DNA from: Phoronis pallida
Taxonomy: Eukaryota; Phoronida; Phoronidae
Length of the DNA stretch: 11,291 bases
Direction: 5' to 3'
Assembly: GCA_028565715.1 (NCBI GenBank)
Contig: JAOXYC010212350.1
Coordinates: forward strand, 1-11,291
Numbering within the stretch: position 1 is the stretch's first letter; the number at the start of each line of letters is the position of its first letter. Below are positions 9,401-11,291 of this stretch, one piece after another. The notes below the pieces were generated by a model. The model saw nothing but the letters and a program-made list of their open reading frames with translations. It made no database searches and was not told the DNA's origin. The position numbers and the translations under genes are program-made.

Positions 9401-11291
9401 TTCTTGTTGATGACTTGAAATATTTCTATTTTCAGGTGAAATCTTGCGTTATGTTCTCTATCGCAGTAACTTAGAGATCTACCGTGGCTTCCGTCTAACA
9501 TATACTGATACAAACAACATTAAGCCATATCAGACGTATGCATATAAAGTGCAGGCTTGTAACATAGAAGGCTGTGTGGAAAGTAAAGAGGTTGGTTGGA
9601 TTATAATGATGATATTCCATAATCACGGCCACTAAAGAGTTGAAGTGTGAAGACGAAAATAAATACAATGTTTGTAAAAGAACTTGACATGTTTCACTTT
9701 TGACTTATAGCATTCTCAAACAACACGTACAATTTGATTTGTGCAATGGGTGTGTACCTGTCATTTGAGAATGCTATAAGTCAATAGTGAAACATGTTAC
9801 GTTCTTTTAAAAGCATTGTAATGATGATATTGTATTTCAAAAAGTTATGATAATGATACTTACTATAATGGTGAAAAAATATCTTGAAATTGAGTCAATT
9901 ACTGGAACTAGTTTATTACTCGCGTAATGAAGCGTCCATATCGCATGGACTGACCAATAGGTGGAGCAATGGTCAGACTAGAATTACAATATTCATGCAT
10001 ATATAATGATGAGCATAAATGAAAAAAACTGAAACTCAATTTCGAACGTCATACCAACCATAGTCAATAAGTTACCCATACCTTTTATCCTGTTGATTTG
10101 ACATTAACATTTATATTTAAACTTTTAAGGTTCTTGTGGCCACATTGGAGACTCTTCCAGAATCTGTCGACCCTCCCTCTGTGTCAGCTATCAATGCTAC
10201 AGCTCTTCAATTAAACTGGAACCCTCCCTCACAACCCAATGGAATCATCGTGAAGTATATTGTGTATTCTCAAGCAGCTACACTGGCTCAGTTTCCATCA
10301 ACAATACGGACATTTGTTTATTCTGGTGAGTTGCCGTGTGAAGAAGGAAATGAAAATGAAAAAATAATTGAATCTCAATTTTGTATAAAATGCTTGAGTC
10401 CCCAGAATGTAAAATGTAGATTTAAATAATAAAGTGAGTTGTTCCCCTTGAATTCCTCTAAATTTAGTATCAATTTCCAAAGAAACATGTTTTGTTGAAT
10501 ATGATGGTCCATTACTTTTGATCAACTTTGTTGATACTCGCTCAATATGCCTTATTTCTGAATGTATAAGTTCTAATAACATCGAAAGAAAGTTATAATG
10601 TAAATGTAATTTATAATCATGTTAATAATGTGTGTCATCCTACAGGTCTGTCCCCCTACACAGAATACACATTCATCCTCAGTGCATGTACTGGTGCAGG
10701 TTGTAAGAACTCTAGTCATGTGACCGGTACAACACTACAGTCTCCACCTATTGGTAGGTTTGAAACTGATGCTTGTTTTATTGAAAAATTCAGATAAATC
10801 ATTTTACATAAAATTTGGGAAATGTATTATTTTTATAAATCTTTTAAATTGCATGTTCTTGTTAAATGCTACTGATAACAACAAGTGGAATTAATTACCT
10901 TTTAACATTTTCTCTTGATTTCAGGTTTGTCCGCACCAAATGCCATCATAATCAGTTCTACTGTTGCGGAGATATACTGGTTAGCACCTACCTCACCCAA
11001 TGGTCTCATCACTGGCTATACACTGTACCGTGATGGCGTTCCAATCCACCAGGGACCAAGCACTACTCTAATGTTTATCGACAATGGTTTGACACCAGGG
11101 CAGCAGTATACATACAAAGTTGAGGTATTCAATAGCGCCGGGTCTACAATGAGTGGTGAAATGACGAGCATCATGCCGACTCTTACACCAGAGGGTATTC
11201 CTGCTCCAGTCCTCCTAGCCTTGTCTCCAACGTCTGTTAATGTCACATGGTATCCACCATTAACCACCAACGGTGTTATTGACCAGTACAA
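290..11291 (+). CDS. USH2A: usherin-like FN3 protein, internal part of a multi-exon gene (20 exons, partial at both ends)
   Basis: Spliced model: 290-426, 788-923, 1196-1492, 1810-2028, 2302-2493, 2904-3149, 3596-3808, 4254-4456, 5088-5296, 5666-5765, 6271-6419, 6742-6872, 7276-7463, 7718-7871, 8266-8469, 8917-9114, 9436-9590, 10130-10325, 10646-10753, 10925-11291. All joins keep one frame with no stop. Seen: ten FN3 domains and part of an eleventh, each with a strand-B Trp (VEWKQP, VTWTQP) and mostly a PNG turn, then an L-x-P-x-T-x-Y motif. A cysteine-rich insert splits the seventh. Known: usherin has long FN3 arrays, cysteine pairs in FG loops and a mid-array cysteine-rich stretch; in vertebrates it acts outside the cell in stereocilia ankle links and the photoreceptor periciliary membrane. 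Inferred: this is the usherin orthologue. Sidekick, receptor phosphatases and titin-like proteins also have FN3 arrays but lack the CC-rich insert. No signal peptide, laminin domains, membrane segment or start codon lies in the window. Confidence 0.85.
427..787 (+). other. intron 1
   Basis: An AT-rich intron with a decoy acceptor: a strong pyrimidine tract ends in CCAG at 701-704. Joining exon 1 there in phase 0 reads a stop within six codons, so 788 is preferred. No other gene is seen. Confidence 0.85.
788..923 (+). CDS. USH2A: usherin exon 2: second half of FN3-1
   Basis: The acceptor is TATCCAG and the donor is GTTAGT; entry is phase 0 and exit phase 1. It encodes strands E to G of FN3-1, with LTPYTTYVF and then the FG-loop cysteine pair in VCTIVGCKRS. 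A possible N-glycosylation site, NVT, lies near its start. The phase 1 exit falls at the domain boundary, the usual place for FN3 exon joins. Confidence 0.85.
1196..1492 (+). CDS. USH2A: usherin exon 3: complete FN3-2 in one exon
   Basis: This 297-bp exon is phase 1 at both ends and encodes a whole FN3 domain of about 99 residues, so it is a symmetric exon that could be duplicated or skipped without a frameshift. The domain shows PEGIPKP, IQWGVPTSPNG with the strand-B Trp, and LKPYMVYEYRITA. Its FG loop (TAYGIGYG) has no cysteines, unlike FN3-1. The acceptor is TTTCAG and the donor GTAAGT. It is the only complete one-exon domain in the window apart from FN3-10. Confidence 0.9.
1493..1809 (+). 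other. intron 3
   Basis: This phase 1 intron lies between FN3-2 and FN3-3. It is AT-rich; no repeat, RNA gene or additional exon was seen in it. Confidence 0.85.
1810..2028 (+). CDS. USH2A: usherin exon 4: most of FN3-3
   Basis: The acceptor is CCTTCAG and the donor GTAAGG, phase 1 in and out. It encodes FN3-3 from strand A through F: PSPMSPPIV, VVEWKQPDSPNG and LIPYTQYSVTVTACTG. The exon stops inside the FG loop, so the first Cys of the C-x(4)-C pair is here and its partner is in exon 5. A possible N-glycosylation site, NTS, lies in the middle. Confidence 0.9.
2302..2493 (+). CDS. USH2A: usherin exon 5: end of FN3-3 and first half of FN3-4
   Basis: The acceptor is TTTTTAG and the donor GTAAGT, phase 1 at both ends. 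It opens with DGGCTES, which supplies the second Cys of the FN3-3 FG loop and strand G. After a Pro/Thr-rich linker it begins FN3-4, with IQVNWERPLRPNG and YELSRKK. The turn is RPNGPN, a slight variant of the usual SPNG. Confidence 0.88.
2494..2903 (+). other. intron 5
   Basis: A very AT-rich phase 1 intron inside FN3-4, with runs of A and T. A small 8-base inverted repeat (TACCAGTT / AACTGGTA) lies at 2637-2644 and 2654-2661. Nothing else is seen. Confidence 0.85.
2904..3149 (+). CDS. USH2A: usherin exon 6: second half of FN3-4 and start of FN3-5
   Basis: The acceptor is AATACAG and the donor GTAAGA, phase 1 at both ends. It encodes strands C' to G of FN3-4 (LTMFTTYVYRVTAINDEG, with no FG-loop cysteines) and then strands A and B of FN3-5 (GVPRKPAVV, RVSWVTP). 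The exon stops just after the strand-B Trp segment of FN3-5. Confidence 0.88.
3150..3595 (+). other. intron 6
   Basis: This phase 1 intron splits FN3-5 straight after the strand-B Trp segment. It is AT-rich with no supported feature. Confidence 0.85.
3596..3808 (+). CDS. USH2A: usherin exon 7: rest of FN3-5
   Basis: The acceptor is TTCTAG and the donor GTATGG, phase 1 at both ends. It encodes strands C to G of FN3-5: VIDLQGRVETYRV, LTGLTPNTLYEVKVV and the tail VYTTTMDGG. The usual PNG turn is replaced by DLQG, which makes FN3-5 the most divergent domain here. No FG-loop cysteines are present. A possible N-glycosylation site, NVS, is visible. Confidence 0.85.
3809..4253 (+). other. intron 7
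   Basis: A phase 1 intron at the boundary of FN3-5 and FN3-6. It holds the 3905-3928 hairpin and a short direct repeat of ATTTAATATT near 4130-4150. Nothing else is supported. Confidence 0.85.
3905..3928. repeat. small perfect inverted repeat in intron 7
   Basis: Arms of 11 bases (TTCTTACAGTT and its complement AACTGTAAGAA) are separated by two bases. The left arm includes a CTTACAG acceptor-like string, but what follows does not fit the gene frame. Probably incidental. Confidence 0.7.
4254..4456 (+). CDS. USH2A: usherin exon 8: most of FN3-6
   Basis: The acceptor is ATTACAG and the donor GTAAAT; entry is phase 1 and exit phase 0. It encodes strands A to F of FN3-6: APEGLNPPQL, RVVWTAPSQPNG, FYIYVDGNKI and LQPYTVYAVQ. 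The phase 0 exit inside strand F matches that of exon 17 but differs from the phase 1 exits around it. The FG-loop cysteine pair follows at once in exon 9. Confidence 0.9.
4457..5087 (+). other. intron 8, the longest, with a GC-richer stretch
   Basis: The longest intron in the window, phase 0, inside FN3-6. Roughly 4540-4990 is visibly less AT-rich than the other introns and has open frames on both strands (4623-4898 plus, 4512-4733 minus) whose translations resemble no family I recognise. The string TTGCGCATG occurs twice (near 4876 and 4967), and GCATGTAAACATGC near 4879 forms a small hairpin. It could be a decayed mobile element, which I cannot name. Confidence 0.6.
5088..5296 (+). CDS. 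USH2A: usherin exon 9: end of FN3-6 and first half of FN3-7
   Basis: The acceptor is CCACCAG (phase 0) and the donor GTAAGT at 5297 (phase 2). It starts MEVCTQFACLKS, completing strand F and the C-x(3)-C FG loop of FN3-6; its first ATG is internal, not a start codon. Strands A to C' of FN3-7 follow (VTWTQPASPNG, MRYDLIRETI), and the exon ends with the first Cys of the insert in RNCADV. A possible N-glycosylation site, NIT, is present. Confidence 0.9.
5297..5665 (+). other. intron 9
   Basis: This is the phase 2 intron where the FN3-7 frame passes into the cysteine-rich insert. A possible weaker acceptor, CATTGCAG, precedes the chosen one by about 60 bases. Nothing else is seen. Confidence 0.8.
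5666..5765 (+). CDS. USH2A: usherin exon 10: start of the cysteine-rich insert
   Basis: This 100-bp exon has acceptor ATTACAG (phase 2) and donor GTAATT (phase 0). It encodes about 33 residues with four isolated cysteines in EKCTYVEC and FCGSLCY. No FN3 features are seen. It is not an open frame of note by itself, but it is the only frame-compatible link between exon 9 and exon 11. Confidence 0.82.
5766..6270 (+). other. intron 10
   Basis: A phase 0 intron within the cysteine-rich insert, AT-rich, with the period-25 repeat at its 3' end. No other feature is supported. Confidence 0.85.
6199..6246 (+). repeat. short tandem repeat of period 25 just upstream of exon 11
   Basis: Two perfect 23-base copies, at 6199-6221 and 6224-6246, each contain CACATGACATCCAGGCT. 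They end 24 bases before exon 11, in the region where a branch point would normally lie. No coding role is seen. Confidence 0.93.
6271..6419 (+). CDS. USH2A: usherin exon 11: cysteine-rich insert, four CC pairs
   Basis: The acceptor is TTTGTAG (phase 0) and the donor GTATGT (phase 2). It encodes four CC pairs separated by 12, 14 and 12 residues: TCCDG, ACCGDQY, ACCNGKFY and ECCGGR. A small aromatic pattern, CC-[GN]-x-x-[YF], begins here. A 25-bp-period repeat lies directly upstream of the acceptor. Confidence 0.87.
6420..6741 (+). other. intron 11
   Basis: A phase 2 intron within the cysteine-rich insert. An open frame runs from 6506 through it into exon 12, but the exon is read in a different frame, so this is chance. 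Nothing else is seen. Confidence 0.85.
6742..6872 (+). CDS. USH2A: usherin exon 12: cysteine-rich insert, three CC pairs
   Basis: The acceptor is TCCCTAG (phase 2) and the donor GTAAGT (phase 1). Three CC pairs are seen, in EICCPDA, NQCCGSVPY and QMCCN, with gaps of 15 and 12 residues between them. The first is 12 residues after the last pair of exon 11, so the spacing carries on across the intron, which supports the join. Confidence 0.87.
6873..7275 (+). other. intron 12
   Basis: A phase 1 intron within the cysteine-rich insert. AT-rich; no repeat or gene was seen. Confidence 0.85.
7276..7463 (+). CDS. USH2A: usherin exon 13: cysteine-rich insert, four CC pairs
   Basis: The acceptor is TTTCAG (phase 1) and the donor GTAATA (phase 0). 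Four CC pairs occur in RQCCGNE, KTCCGDS, RICCGTNY and STCCES, with gaps of 10, 16 and 11 residues. The first pair follows the last pair of exon 12 by 11 residues. The exon is otherwise rich in Ser, Thr and Gly, with no hydrophobic segment, as expected for a disulfide-held extracellular module. Confidence 0.88.
7718..7871 (+). CDS. USH2A: usherin exon 14: cysteine-rich insert, last two CC pairs
   Basis: The acceptor is ATTACAG (phase 0) and the donor GTAGGT (phase 1). It encodes a longer spacer and then CC pairs in QVCCGIEL and LSCCNTV, followed by a single Cys in QVCADK. After this exon the paired pattern stops and only single cysteines follow. Confidence 0.85.
7872..8265 (+). other. intron 14
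   Basis: A phase 1 intron, strongly T-rich, with a run of T near 8080-8090. The open frame at 7989-8219 reflects base composition (many Phe, Leu, Ile) and has no gene support. Confidence 0.85.
8266..8469 (+). CDS. USH2A: usherin exon 15: end of cysteine-rich insert, re-entry into FN3-7
   Basis: The acceptor is TTTGCAG and the donor GTGGGT, phase 1 at both ends. It carries six single cysteines (GCGNGRTC, AECDRC, TVCFSY, TRCTSG). A Pro/Thr-rich spacer leads to PVKIFSGLVLNYK, which reads like the C' to E part of an FN3 domain and so resumes FN3-7. The donor is a weaker match than most here but is the only one found that keeps frame with exon 16. Confidence 0.83.
8470..8916 (+). other. intron 15
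   Basis: The phase 1 intron inside the second half of FN3-7. The frame of exon 15 stays open for about 28 codons past the donor, to a stop at 8552-8554, so retention would truncate the protein. An acceptor-like TTTTAG at 8497-8502 is only about 33 bases from the donor, too close to use. A 6-base hairpin (AGCCAA / TTGGCT) lies near 8860. Confidence 0.8.
8917..9114 (+). CDS. USH2A: usherin exon 16: end of FN3-7 and start of FN3-8
   Basis: The acceptor is ACATAG and the donor GTAGGA at 9115, phase 1 at both ends. It encodes LEPWTRYEYAVVAVNKAG (strands E to G of FN3-7, no FG cysteines), then FN3-8 strands A and B with IQLQWKPPLNPNG. Its last 40 bases and donor are copied 55 bp downstream. Using the copied donor would read straight into a TAA soon after 9114, so the first donor is the workable one. 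Confidence 0.88.
9075..9186 (+). repeat. 55-bp tandem duplication of exon 16 end plus its donor
   Basis: The segment 9075-9131 recurs at 9130-9186 with one mismatch (T at 9104, C at 9159). It contains the strand-B Trp segment of FN3-8 and the GTAGGA donor, giving donors at 9115 and 9170. The period is not a multiple of three, and using the second donor brings in an early stop. It looks recent. Confidence 0.95.
9115..9435 (+). other. intron 16
   Basis: A phase 1 intron after the PNG turn of FN3-8. Its first 72 bases are part of the 55-bp donor duplication; the rest is AT-rich with T-rich tracts near 9370-9410. Confidence 0.88.
9436..9590 (+). CDS. USH2A: usherin exon 17: main part of FN3-8
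   Basis: The acceptor is TTTTCAG (phase 1). The exit is phase 0 before GTTGGT at 9591, a poor donor, but it is the only GT nearby that joins exon 18 in the right frame. It encodes EILRYVLYRS, IKPYQTYAYKVQ and the FG-loop cysteine pair ACNIEGCVES. A better-looking GTAAAG at 9583 would put exon 18 out of frame. Confidence 0.85.
9591..10129 (+). other. intron 17
   Basis: A phase 0 intron within FN3-8 with a weak GTTGGT donor. It contains the 57-base-arm foldback and, downstream, a second small inverted repeat (CTGACCA at 9950-9956 and TGGTCAG at 9970-9976). It is the second longest intron here, fitting growth by insertion. Confidence 0.85.
9664..9820. repeat. long inverted repeat (foldback) in intron 17
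   Basis: Arms 9664-9720 and 9764-9820 are each 57 bases, with 52 of 57 matching as reverse complements, around a 43-base centre. The outer ends read TACAATG and CATTGTA. The size and shape resemble a foldback or MITE-type element. A 13-base direct repeat (TAATGATGATATT) lies at 9604-9616 and 9819-9831; the right copy overlaps the right arm end and the left copy sits 47 bases outside the left arm, so it is not a clean target-site duplication. Confidence 0.9.
10130..10325 (+). CDS. USH2A: usherin exon 18: end of FN3-8 and first half of FN3-9
   Basis: The acceptor is TTTTAAG (phase 0) and the donor GTGAGT (phase 1). It begins VLVATLETLP, strand G of FN3-8, then FN3-9 strands A to E: LQLNWNPPSQPNG, IVKYIVYSQ and IRTFVYSG. 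A possible N-glycosylation site, NAT, is in strand A. The frame continues upstream without an ATG, which fits an internal exon. Confidence 0.87.
10326..10645 (+). other. intron 18
   Basis: A phase 1 intron inside FN3-9, with the consensus-like donor GTGAGT. AT-rich; no supported feature apart from short chance hairpins. Confidence 0.85.
10646..10753 (+). CDS. USH2A: usherin exon 19: second half of FN3-9
   Basis: This 108-bp exon has acceptor CCTACAG and donor GTAGGT and is phase 1 at both ends. It encodes LSPYTEYTFILSACTGAGCK, the F strand and FG-loop cysteine pair of FN3-9, then strand G (VTGTTLQSPP). A possible N-glycosylation site, NSS, is present. Confidence 0.87.
10925..11291 (+). CDS. 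USH2A: usherin exon 20: complete FN3-10 and start of FN3-11, cut by the window end
   Basis: The acceptor is ATTTCAG (phase 1); the exon stays open to the last base. It encodes all of FN3-10 (IYWLAPTSPNG, ITGYTLYRDG, LTPGQQYTYKVEVFNSAG, no FG cysteines) and then FN3-11 strands A to C (EGIPAPVLLA, VNVTWYPPLTTNG, VIDQY). It is the longest exon in the window, and the only one to run from one whole domain into the next. The true 3' end is outside the window. Confidence 0.88.

Noticed and set aside
11016-11291. Minus-strand open frame of 91 codons at the right edge
   Set aside because: Antisense shadow of exon 20; the plus strand gives two well-formed FN3 segments.
1-11291. A bacterial or phage system, CRISPR array, tRNA or rRNA gene
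   Set aside because: The window has spliced animal gene structure throughout; no operon, ribosome-binding-site pattern, spacer array or recognisable structural RNA was seen.

Overview
This is eukaryotic genomic DNA from an animal, most likely an invertebrate; the short AT-rich introns would suit a mollusc or similar lophotrochozoan, but the species is a guess. The whole window lies inside one plus-strand gene and holds neither its start nor its end. Twenty exons can be chained in one continuous reading frame (290 to beyond 11291), about 3,802 coding bases or 1,266 complete codons, roughly a third of the window. Every join keeps frame, every intron runs GT to AG, and most introns are phase 1.

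The product is an array of fibronectin type III (FN3) domains interrupted by a long cysteine-rich insert. Several FN3 domains carry a C-x(3-4)-C pair in the loop between strands F and G (forms such as ACTGAGC), and the insert is full of CC pairs. That combination points to usherin (USH2A), the very large extracellular or membrane-anchored protein of stereocilia ankle links, photoreceptor periciliary membrane and basement membranes in vertebrates. The role in this animal is not known from the sequence.

Layout: 1-360 is three tandem copies of a 120-bp unit containing a splice acceptor and the start of exon 1. Exons 1-8 and the start of exon 9 encode FN3-1 to FN3-6. Exon 9 then gives the first half of FN3-7; exons 10-15 encode the cysteine-rich insert (38 Cys counted from the end of exon 9 through exon 15, including 13 CC pairs); the end of exon 15 and the start of exon 16 give the second half of FN3-7. 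Exons 16-20 encode FN3-8 to FN3-10 and the start of FN3-11, which runs off the window.

The non-coding part is introns of 171 to 631 bp. Structures of note are the 120-bp acceptor triplication, a 55-bp duplication of the exon 16 donor, a 157-bp foldback in intron 17, a 25-bp-period repeat just before exon 11, and a compositionally different stretch in intron 8. No RNA gene, promoter, complete second gene, CRISPR array or intact mobile element was seen. Other open frames, on both strands, are exon read-through or shadows.
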